A stretch of DNA of 36,150 bases from Akkermansiaceae bacterium. Lineage in GTDB: Bacteria > Verrucomicrobiota > Verrucomicrobiia > Verrucomicrobiales > Akkermansiaceae. The DNA lies in assembly GCA_019634595.1 (NCBI GenBank), contig JAHCBC010000006.1, positions 210,980 to 247,129 on the forward strand, in the 5' to 3' direction. The position numbers and the translations under genes were made by a program. The notes beneath the pieces were generated by a model. The model did not search any database and was not told the DNA's origin. It saw nothing but the letters and a program-made list of their open reading frames with translations. Positions 1 to 7,569 of this stretch are shown one piece after another. The first letter of the stretch is position 1, and the number at the start of each line of letters is the position of its first letter.

Positions 1-759
1 CAACTCCCGGGTGAAAGTCCGGACCTGGCCCCGTTCAAGGGAGGCTTCAAGATGTTCGATGAGACCTTCCGTACGGATGCCCTCGGGATCTGGGGTGCGA
101 TCAAGGGCGACTTCTCCGAGGGCCTTGGCCATGAAAGCGCGCTGGTCGTTGATTTCAAAGGAACCGTCCCTACCATCCCAGGCATCCCGCAGGCCGTGAT
201 CGACCAGGGGAAATTCCCGCGTGCTTCCGTGATCAGCCCGGTCGTGGACCGTGCGAAGGTCGCCTCCTCATGGGACAAGATCAACCAGAGCGCCACCGGC
301 ATCCTGGCGAAGGTCAACGAGATGAGCGGCACGGAGTTCCCGATGCAGAAGCCGATAAGTTCCGAGAAAAACGGGATGACCACCTGGTTCTTCTCGATGC
401 CGTTCTTCAATGACGACTTCCTTCCTTCCGTGACCGTCGGGGACAAGTGGTTCGTCGCCTCCACCTCCAAGAACCACGCGCTGGACCTCGCGGCTCAGGC
501 GGAGAAAGGCGGAGCGGACAAGAAGGGCCTCGTCCTGAAGGCGAACTTTGTGGCCATGCAGGCCTATGCCCGTGAGATGCAGAAGATGGTGGATGCGAAT
601 GCGGACGCCATCCTCGCGGGGAACGCCGCCGAATATCAGGACAACAAGGAGAACATCACCCGGGCGATCGATGCCATGGATGACTTCGACGCCCTGACCG
701 TTCACAGCAACCGCGACGGCGACGTGGTCCGCACCAGCGTCCACTTCAAGACCCGCTGA
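1..759 (+). CDS. Unknown protein, 3' part only (5' end outside window)
   Basis: The reading frame is open from the first base of the window, so the gene begins upstream; the first in-frame ATG at 52 is probably internal. The visible 252 residues form a soluble-looking, mixed alpha/beta sequence with no transmembrane segment. It resembles, only loosely, the repeated substrate-like domains of DUF3352-type surface proteins (a 'GDKWFVAS' strand followed by a helix rich in Ala and Lys). The C-terminal part has a helical stretch rich in Met, Ala and Asp around residues 180-230. It lies 26 bp upstream of trmO on the same strand, so the two may be co-transcribed. No function can be given from the sequence. 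The coding call is secure from frame length and codon use; the family suggestion is weak. Confidence 0.75.
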   Translation, partial: QLPGESPDLAPFKGGFKMFDETFRTDALGIWGAIKGDFSEGLGHESALVVDFKGTVPTIPGIPQAVIDQGKFPRASVISPVVDRAKVASSWDKINQSATGILAKVNEMSGTEFPMQKPISSEKNGMTTWFFSMPFFNDDFLPSVTVGDKWFVASTSKNHALDLAAQAEKGGADKKGLVLKANFVAMQAYAREMQKMVDANADAILAGNAAEYQDNKENITRAIDAMDDFDALTVHSNRDGDVVRTSVHFKTR

Positions 760-785
760 ACGCAGATCCGTCGAACCACCTCCCG

Positions 786-1490
786 ATGAAGTGTGATCCG
801 ATCGCCGTGGTCCGGTCATGCTTCGGCGGGAAATTCGGAGTGCCGCGCCAGCCGGGGCTTTCCCCAGCGGCATGGGGGGAACTGATTTTCCACGAACCCT
901 ACCGCAGCCGGGAGGCCGTGCGGGGGCTGGGGGGATTCTCCCATCTCTGGCTGATCTTCGGTTTCCACCAGACGGTGGATGAAGGTTGGCGTCCGACTGT
1001 CCGTCCGCCGCGGCTGGGTGGGGATGAAAGGGTGGGCGTCTTCGCCAGCCGCTCCACCTACCGGCCGAACGGATTGGGCCTTTCCGTCGTCAGGCTGGAA
1101 GGCATCGACTTCGATCGCCCGGATGGCCCGGTTCTCATGCTGGGCGGCGTGGATCTGGTGGATGGGACGCCCGTTTTCGACATCAAGCCCTACCTCGCTT
1201 ATTCCGACTCCATCCCGGACGCGCTCTCCGGATACGCCCCGGACAAGCCGGAGATGCTTTCCGTGGAGGTGGATGCGCTGGCGGAAGCAGCCTTCTCCGC
1301 GCTTCCGGAAAGAGCCAGGACGGTGATCACCGAGGTGCTGGCGCTGGATCCCCGGCCGGCGGTGCGGAAGGAAGAAGGGCGTGCCCATGGTGCCACGTTG
1401 TGCGGGATGAATGTCCGCTTCCAGATCATGGATGGCGTTTGCCGGATTCTGGAAATCAAACCGGCGGTGGGTTCAGGGTTGAATGATTAA
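786..1490 (+). CDS. trmO: tRNA (N6-threonylcarbamoyladenosine(37)-N6)-methyltransferase TrmO
   Basis: This 234-residue protein has the TsaA/TrmO beta-barrel fold signature. It opens with an 'IAVVRSCFGGKFGVPRQPG' strand-loop, followed by 'GLGGFSHLWLIFGFHQ' at about residues 40-60, 'VGVFASRSTYRPNGLGLSVV' at about 80-100, and 'DGTPVFDIKPYLAYSDS' at about 125-142. These are the family's S-adenosylmethionine-binding and catalytic motifs. Known family members methylate N6 of t6A at position 37 of tRNAs reading ACY codons, improving decoding. The length matches the bacterial family. The ATG at 786 follows a short purine-poor leader and is the only sensible start. It may be co-transcribed with the preceding unknown gene. 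The assignment is by motif recognition and is confident. Confidence 0.92.
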   Translation: MKCDPIAVVRSCFGGKFGVPRQPGLSPAAWGELIFHEPYRSREAVRGLGGFSHLWLIFGFHQTVDEGWRPTVRPPRLGGDERVGVFASRSTYRPNGLGLSVVRLEGIDFDRPDGPVLMLGGVDLVDGTPVFDIKPYLAYSDSIPDALSGYAPDKPEMLSVEVDALAEAAFSALPERARTVITEVLALDPRPAVRKEEGRAHGATLCGMNVRFQIMDGVCRILEIKPAVGSGLND

Positions 1491-1514
1491 GTTTTCCTGA
1501 GTATTCTCCGCTCC

Positions 1515-3071
1515 ATGTCCTGTTCCCGTCAGAGGCTGCTGGCCGTGGCATCCGTTCTCATGGTGGTCGCCGCGGTGCCCGCCTGCCGGGACCGGAAGAC
1601 CACCCTCAGCACGGACCTCCAGGATGCGGGCTTCCAGATGACGGACGCGGATTGGTTCAGGGCCTGCCAGGAGAACAACGTGGAGGTGATGAAGCGCTTT
1701 CTGTCCGGTGGCTTCTCAAAGGATGCGAGGGATGGAAACGGAAACACCGCGCTCCACGTGGCGGCTGCGGCCGGAGCTGAGAACGCGGCGAAGTTCCTCC
1801 TCGACAGAGGAATGCCGGTGGATGTCCGGGGGCAGGCCGGCAGGACTCCCCTGATGGCCGCCGTGGTCTCCGACAAGCCGAAGATGGTGAAGTGGCTGCT
1901 GCGGCAGGGAGCGGACCCGAAGGTGAAGGACGAGGAGAATTTCAAGGCGCTCATGCTCGCGGTGCGGGACGGCAGCGCGGGCTCCGTTGCTGAGCTGGCT
2001 TCCTATGACCGTGAGGATCTGGATGCCGCCCTCCTGCTCGCATCCTTGCTGGGAAAGGCGGAGGTCATCGATTCACTGACGAACTATGGAGCCTCCGTCT
2101 ATGCGCGGATGGAGGATGACGGCAGGACGCCTTTGATGATCGCCGCGGAGAACGGCCACAAGGAGGCCGTGAATCTGCTGCTGGAGATCGGTGCCAGCCG
2201 TTACACGACGGATGGGGAAGGGAGGACCGCAGCCCATCTGGCGGAAGAGGCGGGTCACACGGAGATCGTCGCCCTCATCAACCGCGAGCCGGCGCCGGAG
2301 GAGCTTGCCTTGGAGTCCCCGGAACAGATTTCCGCGGAGATGGATGAATTCGTCGCTGCCGCAGAGGGGGATGTCCCTCCGCAGTCGGGTTACAGGGCCG
2401 CTGCCTCTGGGGATGCTCCTGCCGTCAATGCCTCCGGTGGGGAGATGCTCCCGGCTCCGGGCAAACGCGCTTCCCGCCCGATCGATGGTGCCGTTCTCGG
2501 TGCCCGCGGAGGAGCGCAAGGCCCGGCGGCGGATGGAAGTGCCGGCGGTGACGCATCCCGGTCCGCGGCCGCGCGGACGAAGGCGGCGGAACCTCCGGTC
2601 ATCATGCGCCACTACCGGGAAACCGATGTGCCGCTGGAAGTCGCCGGTGTCAGCGGGGATTCCGCAACCCTGAAGATATCGGCGGGCAGCCGGAAGGAAA
2701 TCACCGTGAAAGCAGGGCAGGAGATTTCCGGAACCGGCGGCCTTTATGTCGTGCGCGTGAAGCGCCGGATGGAGGACAGCAAGGTCACCGACGGCCAGCC
2801 GATGGAGGTCGCCGTGGTGGAAGTGGCGGACCGCCGGACGGGCCAGAGCCGTGAATGGATTTCCGGGCGGCCTTCCACCGCCCATGACCCCATCGCCCTG
2901 GTCGAGGATCCCGTGACGGGTGCGCGCTACACCGCCAGACCCGGCCAGAAGTTCAAGTCCGCGGATGGCGGGGAGTTTGTCGTCACGGACGTGCGGCCGA
3001 ACCAGATCGTCATCGAGAATCTGACGGATGGGACGGTCGTCACCGTGCCCCTTGTCGGACCCCGCGGCTGA
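1515..3071 (+). CDS. Ankyrin-repeat lipoprotein
   Basis: The 518-residue product starts with a charged n-region, a hydrophobic stretch (residues 8-20) and a 'VPAC' lipobox with Cys24, so it is probably a lipoprotein facing the periplasm or outer surface. Residues about 45-260 are ankyrin repeats, with typical 'GNTALHVAAAAG', 'GRTPLMAAV' and 'DGRTPLMIAAENGH' cores; one repeat in the middle (about 145-180) is degenerate. Residues about 260-365 are a Pro/Ala/Gly-rich low-complexity linker. The last 150 residues form a beta-rich domain with two similar strands-and-turn segments that I do not recognise. Ankyrin repeats bind other proteins, so a periplasmic scaffold role is possible. The ACT-domain gene starts 10 bp downstream, suggesting one transcript. 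Confidence 0.85.
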   Translation: MSCSRQRLLAVASVLMVVAAVPACRDRKTTLSTDLQDAGFQMTDADWFRACQENNVEVMKRFLSGGFSKDARDGNGNTALHVAAAAGAENAAKFLLDRGMPVDVRGQAGRTPLMAAVVSDKPKMVKWLLRQGADPKVKDEENFKALMLAVRDGSAGSVAELASYDREDLDAALLLASLLGKAEVIDSLTNYGASVYARMEDDGRTPLMIAAENGHKEAVNLLLEIGASRYTTDGEGRTAAHLAEEAGHTEIVALINREPAPEELALESPEQISAEMDEFVAAAEGDVPPQSGYRAAASGDAPAVNASGGEMLPAPGKRASRPIDGAVLGARGGAQGPAADGSAGGDASRSAAARTKAAEPPVIMRHYRETDVPLEVAGVSGDSATLKISAGSRKEITVKAGQEISGTGGLYVVRVKRRMEDSKVTDGQPMEVAVVEVADRRTGQSREWISGRPSTAHDPIALVEDPVTGARYTARPGQKFKSADGGEFVVTDVRPNQIVIENLTDGTVVTVPLVGPRG

Positions 3072-3081
3072 ATTTATCAAA

Positions 3082-3540
3082 ATGGATACCAACCTTGTCA
3101 TCGATCACGGCGCGCCCGTGCGCCAATTCTCCGTCATGCTGCCGAACCGTGCTGGCGCGTTCGCCGCGCTGGTCAAGTTGCTGCGGACATCCGCCATCGA
3201 GGTCATCGGTGTCAGCGTGCAGGATTCCCGGGACGCCACCATCGCCCGCATCGTCGTGTCGGACCCGGACAGTTCCGAGCATATCTTCATGGAAAAGGGC
3301 ATCCCCTACACCATGTGTGAGGTGGTCGTCATCGCCATGCGGGAGTCCGGCCCCGGCCTGCTCCAGTGCCTGGACACCCTCATGGTGGCGGAGACGAACA
3401 TCGACTTCGCCTACAGCCTCATGCCGTCCCAGGATGGACAGGCCCTGCTGGCCATGCACGTGGAGGACTATGAGTTCGCCGTCTCCGTCCTCCACCAGAG
3501 CGGTTTCAAGCTGATGTACCAGGAAGATTTGAGCCGCTGA
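3082..3540 (+). CDS. ACT-domain protein, probable amino-acid-sensing regulator
   Basis: The 152-residue product has two ACT-like halves. The first begins with 'FSVMLPNRAGAFAALVKLL' at about residues 14-32, the classic ACT ligand loop (PNRxG) after a first strand. The second covers about residues 75-145, with 'ESGPGLLQCLDTLMVAETNIDFAYS' as strand, loop and helix. There is no catalytic domain, so it is a stand-alone ACT protein, a class that senses amino acids or related ligands and acts on partners. The ATG at 3082 is preferred over an in-frame GTG at 3028, because the extra 18 residues would overlap the end of the ankyrin gene and do not look like ACT sequence. It closes the 1-3540 gene cluster. 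Confidence 0.85.
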   Translation: MDTNLVIDHGAPVRQFSVMLPNRAGAFAALVKLLRTSAIEVIGVSVQDSRDATIARIVVSDPDSSEHIFMEKGIPYTMCEVVVIAMRESGPGLLQCLDTLMVAETNIDFAYSLMPSQDGQALLAMHVEDYEFAVSVLHQSGFKLMYQEDLSR

Positions 3541-3602
3541 GGTGGATCCCTGCCCCGCGATCCGGAAAGGTGATCTGCAATCACCCGTCACTTTGATCCC
3601 CC

Positions 3603-3640
3603 AAAAAAAACGCCCCCGCACGCGGAATCGTGCGGAGGCG
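3603..3640 (-). terminator. Rho-independent terminator of azurin gene
   Basis: Read on the minus strand, CGCCTCCGCACG pairs with CGTGCGGGGGCG (one mismatch-type pairing) around a short ATTCCG loop and is followed by eight T residues. It lies 34 bp after the azurin stop codon. The plus-strand reading has no T tract, so it does not clearly serve the ACT gene. Confidence 0.85.
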
Positions 3641-3674
3641 CTGGAATTTGAAATCTGCGGGATATCCCTGCGGA

Positions 3675-4112
3675 TCACTTCACGGTCAGCACGCCTTGCA
3701 TGATGGCGAAGTGACCCGGGAAGGTGCAGATGTAGGGATATGCACCCGGCTCGGTCGGGGTGAACTTGATCTCATCGGACTGTCCGCCACCGAGGAGCTT
3801 GGTTGCGGCGACAATCGCGGCCTTGGACTCATCATCCGTCGGCAGATAACCGTTGTCCTTGGCCGATGCACACTTGGCCGCGAAGGCAGGCACGGAGGTG
3901 CCCGGCTTCAGGATGACGACGTTGTGTCCCATGGCAATCACCGGAAGGGTGCCGATGTGTTTGAAGGAAAGGGTGACGCTCTCGCCTGCTTTTGCTTCGA
4001 GGGTCTTGGCATTGAACTGCATCTGATCGTTGCCCGTAAGCTCAAGCTTGGTCTCCGCGAAAGCGGACGGGGCGGCGATAAGGGCAGCGAAAATCAATGA
4101 GAGTTTCTTCAT
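3675..4112 (-). CDS. Azurin-type blue copper protein
   Basis: The 145-residue precursor has a Sec signal peptide with probable cleavage after 'SAFA' (residue 19). The mature part carries the azurin pattern 'LTGNDQMQFN' at the N terminus, 'MGHN' with His63, and 'CTFPGHFAIM' near the C terminus. The copper ligands are therefore His63, Cys129, His134 and the axial Met138. Azurins carry single electrons in the periplasm to oxidases, nitrite reductases or peroxidases. The N-terminal Cys of Pseudomonas azurin, which forms a disulfide, is absent; one other Cys (Cys81) is present, so that disulfide cannot form in the usual place. The ATG at 4112 gives a clean signal peptide; an upstream in-frame start at 4136 would add eight polar residues. 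The physiological partner is not visible here. Confidence 0.93.
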   Translation of the reverse strand: MKKLSLIFAALIAAPSAFAETKLELTGNDQMQFNAKTLEAKAGESVTLSFKHIGTLPVIAMGHNVVILKPGTSVPAFAAKCASAKDNGYLPTDDESKAAIVAATKLLGGGQSDEIKFTPTEPGAYPYICTFPGHFAIMQGVLTVK

Positions 4113-4305
4113 AGGTAGTTCGTTGTGACCTGCCAATTATGGCGAGATAAACTGCTCCCGCAACCCAAAGAGAACGATTTTCCGCGGAAATGTCCCGAGG
4201 CCTGATTTTTCCCGGAAGTTCATGAGTTCCAAGGATTTTTCCCCTCGTCAAAGCGGGTGCCCCCGACTACTCTTGGTCAGGATATTGAGCGAAACCGAAG
4301 GCGAC

Positions 4306-4322
4306 TTGGCACGGGTTTTGCT
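4306..4322 (+). promoter_or_regulatory. Sigma-54 promoter of glnB (-24/-12)
   Basis: TTGGCACGGGTTTTGCT has the GG (4308-4309) and GC (4320-4321) dinucleotides exactly 10 bases apart. It matches the sigma-54 consensus TGGCACG-N4-TTGC at every fixed position. The expected transcription start is near 4333, about 18 bases before the PII start codon. Sigma-54 with NtrC control is the standard arrangement for PII genes. Confidence 0.88.
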
Positions 4323-4350
4323 TTGTATTCCGCACCAATCCGCCTGAACC

Positions 4351-4698
4351 ATGAAAAAAATCGAAGCGATCATCAAGCCGTTCAAACTCGAAGAAGTGAA
4401 AGAAGCCCTTGCCGAAGTGGGCGTTCAGGGAATGACCGTCACCGAAGTCAAAGGCTTCGGTCGCCAGAAGGGCCATACCGAAATCTATCGTGGTTCCGAA
4501 TATACCGTGGATTTCCTTCCCAAGGTGAAAATCGAGATCGTCGTTGACGATGCCCAAGCCGGCGGCGTCGCCTCCGCCATCGTCAAGAGCGCCAACACCG
4601 GCAAGATCGGTGACGGCAAGGTCTTCATCTCCACCGTCGAGGAAGCGATCCGGATCCGGACCGGTGAGACCGGTTCCTCCGCCGTTGCCGTGAACTGA
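4351..4698 (+). CDS. glnB: Nitrogen regulatory protein PII (GlnB/GlnK family)
   Basis: The 115-residue product is a full-length PII protein. It begins 'MKKIEAIIKPFKLEEVKEAL', has the PII signature 'GFGRQKGHTEIYRGSEY' ending in Tyr51 in the T-loop (the usual uridylylation site), and a C-terminal 'TGKIGDGKVFIS' B-loop that binds ATP/ADP and 2-oxoglutarate. PII trimers sense 2-oxoglutarate and energy status and control glutamine synthetase adenylylation, NtrB and Amt. The gene is monocistronic here, with its own sigma-54 promoter and terminator. Its usual partner amt lies 8.5 kb away rather than adjacent, but has a similar promoter. GlnB and GlnK cannot be told apart from sequence alone. Confidence 0.96.
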   Translation: MKKIEAIIKPFKLEEVKEALAEVGVQGMTVTEVKGFGRQKGHTEIYRGSEYTVDFLPKVKIEIVVDDAQAGGVASAIVKSANTGKIGDGKVFISTVEEAIRIRTGETGSSAVAVN

Positions 4699-4724
4699 GC
4701 CCAGTTCGGGATACCACTTTCCTG

Positions 4725-4760
4725 ATCCGGCGGTTTCCAAGGGAGCCGCCGGATTTTTTT
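4725..4760 (+). terminator. Rho-independent terminator of glnB
   Basis: ATCCGGCGG (4725-4733) pairs perfectly with CCGCCGGAT (4746-4754) and is followed by a run of T. It begins 27 bp after the PII stop codon and makes the gene a single-gene unit. Confidence 0.9.
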
Positions 4761-4854
4761 GTCCCTGCCCGGGATGTCGCGATGGCGGTTGAATCCACCC
4801 GCATTTTATAATGGCCGCAGGGTGTCCTCGGGCAAATGATCCGACCGAAATCAG

Positions 4855-5190
4855 ATGATGAAATTCAATCTTGCCCATGCCGTTGGCCGTGTCCGTCTCT
4901 GTGGCCTGCTCGAAGGTGCTTCCTTCCTGCTTCTCCTGCTGGTGGCGATGCCGTTGAAATACCTTTTTGATATGCCGATGGCTGTCCGCTATGTAGGGAT
5001 GGCGCACGGCGTTCTCTTCATCCTTTATGTGCTGCTCATCCTGCTCGCATGGCTGGACAGGAAGCTCACGGTCAAAAAGTCGGCGTTGGCCTTCGTCGCT
5101 TCGCTGATCCCTTTCGGCCCGTTCCTCATCGACGGCAAGCTGGCGGAAGCGGAGAAGGCCGAAGCCGCCGCCGGGCCTGAAGAGGCCTGA
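4855..5190 (+). CDS. DUF3817 family small membrane protein
   Basis: The 111-residue product has three predicted membrane helices: about residues 15-37 (Leu-rich, 'GASFLLLLLVAMPLKY'), 46-66 ('GMAHGVLFILYVLLILLAW') and 76-92. The 'RVRLCGLLEGASFLLLL...MPLKY' and 'VGMAHGVLFILYV' arrangement is that of DUF3817, a family of small inner-membrane proteins of unknown function sometimes found fused to or near transporters. The C-terminal tail (about 95-111) is rich in Ala and Glu and likely cytoplasmic. Two ATG codons are adjacent (4855 and 4858), and either could be used. It sits alone between the glnB terminator and a convergent gene block. No function is known. Confidence 0.88.
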   Translation: MMKFNLAHAVGRVRLCGLLEGASFLLLLLVAMPLKYLFDMPMAVRYVGMAHGVLFILYVLLILLAWLDRKLTVKKSALAFVASLIPFGPFLIDGKLAEAEKAEAAAGPEEA

Positions 5191-5303
5191 GGCTGCAGCT
5201 GCCAAGGAAAGTGGCTGGGTCATCTTAGCCCAGGCCGTTGCCGGAGCATCTTCCGGTCTTCGATCCCGGAGCGCATCCGGACGACAGCCTTACTCTCCAC
5301 CCT

Positions 5304-6815
5304 CTAGCGCGTCCGTTCCGCCCAGTCCCGGAAGGCACCGCCGAGGTGCCGTCCGACATCTGTCGGAAGCAGGGATTGTGGCGAAATTTCCGGCTGCAGG
5401 AGTGCCCGCTCCGCCGCCCGGCCACAGAGCCATGCACCGATCGCGGCGGCCTCCAGAGGCGGATTCCCGATGGCCAGCAGCGCGCCGAGGACGCCGGAAA
5501 GGAGATCCCCCTGGCCCCCGGTCGCCATGCCGGGCGTTCCCGTGGGGTTGAACCATAGTGGTTTCCCTTTCCGGGTGACCACGGTTCGGCAGCCTTTCAG
5601 GAGCAGAGTGGCGTTGGTGCTGTCGGCGAAGGCGCGTGCTGCTTCCTCCCTTGGCAGCCCGGAAAGATCCGGGGCGAGGCGGCGGAACTCTCCGGGGTGG
5701 GGGGTGAGCAGATGGTTTTCCTTCAATTCCGCGAGTTCCGCTGCGGAAAGCAGGTTGAGGGCCTCCGCATCGAGGACGGTGGGAAGAGTGGACCGCCTGA
5801 TGGTGTCGCGGAGTGCCCCGCGGAAACCTTCATCGGTGGAAAGAAGGCCGCAGCCGATGACCAGCGCGTCGCAGGCAGGCTCCAGGATCTCTCCGGGATC
5901 CTTGCAGACGCGGAGGATGATCTCCGGAGGCATGCGCCCCGCAACGAGGGGCAGGACAGCTTCCGGCAGATGCACGGTCACCAATCCGGCTCCTCCCGCC
6001 AGCGCACCGGTTGCTGCGAGGATGGCGGCTCCGCTGTACTCGCGGGAGCCTGCCAGGATACCGACTCTCCCGGCTTTGCCCTTATGGAAATCAAAGGGGC
6101 GCGGCTCGCAGGCGGACCTGACCGAATGAGGGTCGGCCAACTGGTGCCCGTCTTCCCCAGCCGGGCGGAGGATGTCCACCGGCACGAGGTGCAGCGCCCC
6201 GGCCGCATTTGCCGCATGCTCGGAGAGAAGTCCGCGTTTCGGTGCGCCGATCATGAATGTGGCATCCGCGGTGACGGAGCCGGGATGAACCTCGCCGCTG
6301 TCCGGATCGACACCAGAGGGGAGGTCCAGGGCGATGACTTTCGCCCCGGAATGATTCCTGAGGTGGGACATCTCCGTGGCGAGATCCGCCAGCGGCGCCC
6401 TCAGCGCGCCTTTCGCACCGATCCCCAGCAGTGCGTCCAGCAGAACAAGAGGGCGGCGTGCCCTCAGACCTTCCAACCGGAATGGGAGGGGGCCGGGATC
6501 CTCCACGGGGCCATCCGCTTCCAACTCATCCATTTTTTTCCGCGTCAGCGGAGCCCAGTGGGGAGATGGAAAGGCCGGGCGGATGATGATCCTCCAGCCG
6601 TGGGACTGCCGGAGCATCCGCAGCGCGACAAGAGCATCGCCCGCATTATGGCCCTTGCCCAGATAGGCGACGATGGTGCCGGGGTGCGGAAAGATGCGCG
6701 TGATGGAAAAGCCAAGCCGCTCGCCTGCGGCTTGCATCAACATCTCCTCCGTCCAGCCCTGTTCCTGCGCCGCCTCCTCGAGGGAGCGCATTTCGCGGAC
6801 GGTCAGGGCCTTCAT
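5304..6815 (-). CDS. nnr: Bifunctional NAD(P)H-hydrate epimerase / ADP-dependent NAD(P)H-hydrate dehydratase
   Basis: This 503-residue enzyme repairs damaged NAD(P)HX. Residues 1 to about 220 are the YjeF_N epimerase domain, with 'MRSLEEAAQEQGWTEEMLMQ', a dinucleotide-binding loop 'GKGHNAGDALVALRML' and 'LLDALLGIGAKGALR'. Residues about 230-500 are the ribokinase-like dehydratase domain, with 'KAGRVGILAGSREYSGAA', 'LLTPHPGEFRRL' and the ADP-binding 'GTPGMATGGQGDLLSG'. The epimerase loop is GKGHNAGDA instead of the commoner GxGNNGGDG, so it is slightly diverged. The length matches fused YjeF proteins of Gram-negative bacteria. The start lies 18 bp after the amidase stop, so the two genes are probably co-transcribed. 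Confidence 0.95.
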   Translation of the reverse strand: MKALTVREMRSLEEAAQEQGWTEEMLMQAAGERLGFSITRIFPHPGTIVAYLGKGHNAGDALVALRMLRQSHGWRIIIRPAFPSPHWAPLTRKKMDELEADGPVEDPGPLPFRLEGLRARRPLVLLDALLGIGAKGALRAPLADLATEMSHLRNHSGAKVIALDLPSGVDPDSGEVHPGSVTADATFMIGAPKRGLLSEHAANAAGALHLVPVDILRPAGEDGHQLADPHSVRSACEPRPFDFHKGKAGRVGILAGSREYSGAAILAATGALAGGAGLVTVHLPEAVLPLVAGRMPPEIILRVCKDPGEILEPACDALVIGCGLLSTDEGFRGALRDTIRRSTLPTVLDAEALNLLSAAELAELKENHLLTPHPGEFRRLAPDLSGLPREEAARAFADSTNATLLLKGCRTVVTRKGKPLWFNPTGTPGMATGGQGDLLSGVLGALLAIGNPPLEAAAIGAWLCGRAAERALLQPEISPQSLLPTDVGRHLGGAFRDWAERTR

Positions 6816-6833
6816 CCGTGGGGACGGATGGAC

Positions 6834-7427
6834 TCAGTCGTTGTAACGGTGGATGCCCTCCGCGATGCCGCGGGCGAGGGAATCCCGGAACCAGGCGGAC
6901 TTCATGCGGTCGCGCTCGCTCTTGCAGCTCACGAAGCCGCACTCGACGAGGATGGAGGGAATGTTCGTATGCCGGATCACGTAGTAGCGCGCATACTTCG
7001 AGCCGCGGTTCACGGCGCGCACGCGCTTGAGGATGCTGCTTTGCACCAGATTGGACAGGCGGGCGCTGTCAGGACGGTTGTAGAAGGTTTCCAGACCGCT
7101 CACATCCTGCTTCCAGGTGTAGTTGTAGTGCACGCTGACGAAGATGGCGTCCCTCTGGCGGTTGGCGATCGCCACCCGTTGTGGCAGGGAGATGAAGTAG
7201 TCGCTGCGGCGGGTGACGATGGTCTTGTAGCCCATGTTCTTGAGATGACCTTCCAGCCTCATCGCGGTGTCGAGGGCCAGATGTTTCTCATAGACCCGGC
7301 CCCATTGGCCGCCTTTGTCATGACCACCGTGGCCGGGATCGATCACCACGGTGCGGAATTTGGCGTCTGCGGAAACTCCAAAGGCAAAGAACGCCAGTAC
7401 AGTCAGAGTTTTGAGGAAGGTACGCAT
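6834..7427 (-). CDS. N-acetylmuramoyl-L-alanine amidase (Amidase_3)
   Basis: The 197-residue protein has a Sec signal peptide (residues 1 to about 22, ending 'SADA') and a single Amidase_3 domain. The zinc ligands are visible as His in 'VIDPGHGGHDKGG', Glu in 'VYEKHLALD', and His in 'FVSVHYN'; the catalytic Glu is in 'ILVECGFVS'. Such enzymes cut the bond between muramic acid and the stem peptide in the periplasm, in cell separation or wall turnover. There is no AMIN, LysM or SPOR targeting domain, so it is a minimal version. The region just upstream (7440-7500) is unusually AT-rich and probably holds its promoter. Downstream lies nnr, 18 bp away. Confidence 0.93.
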   Translation of the reverse strand: MRTFLKTLTVLAFFAFGVSADAKFRTVVIDPGHGGHDKGGQWGRVYEKHLALDTAMRLEGHLKNMGYKTIVTRRSDYFISLPQRVAIANRQRDAIFVSVHYNYTWKQDVSGLETFYNRPDSARLSNLVQSSILKRVRAVNRGSKYARYYVIRHTNIPSILVECGFVSCKSERDRMKSAWFRDSLARGIAEGIHRYND

Positions 7428-7569
7428 GGCTCGGGAAAGTTAAAAACTGTTAAGATTTACTGATATTTTTAAAAACTTGTAAAGTTTTATTTCGGATGAG
7501 TGAAAGAATTTTCCGCCTTACGGGAGATTTTTGCCGTCACGAAGGACTCGGACGGAGGTTGGCAAAAAT

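Noticed and set aside
5697..7463. A 588-codon plus-strand open frame opposite nnr and the amidase
   Set aside because: It spans two clear minus-strand genes and has no domain; it is a GC-driven shadow.
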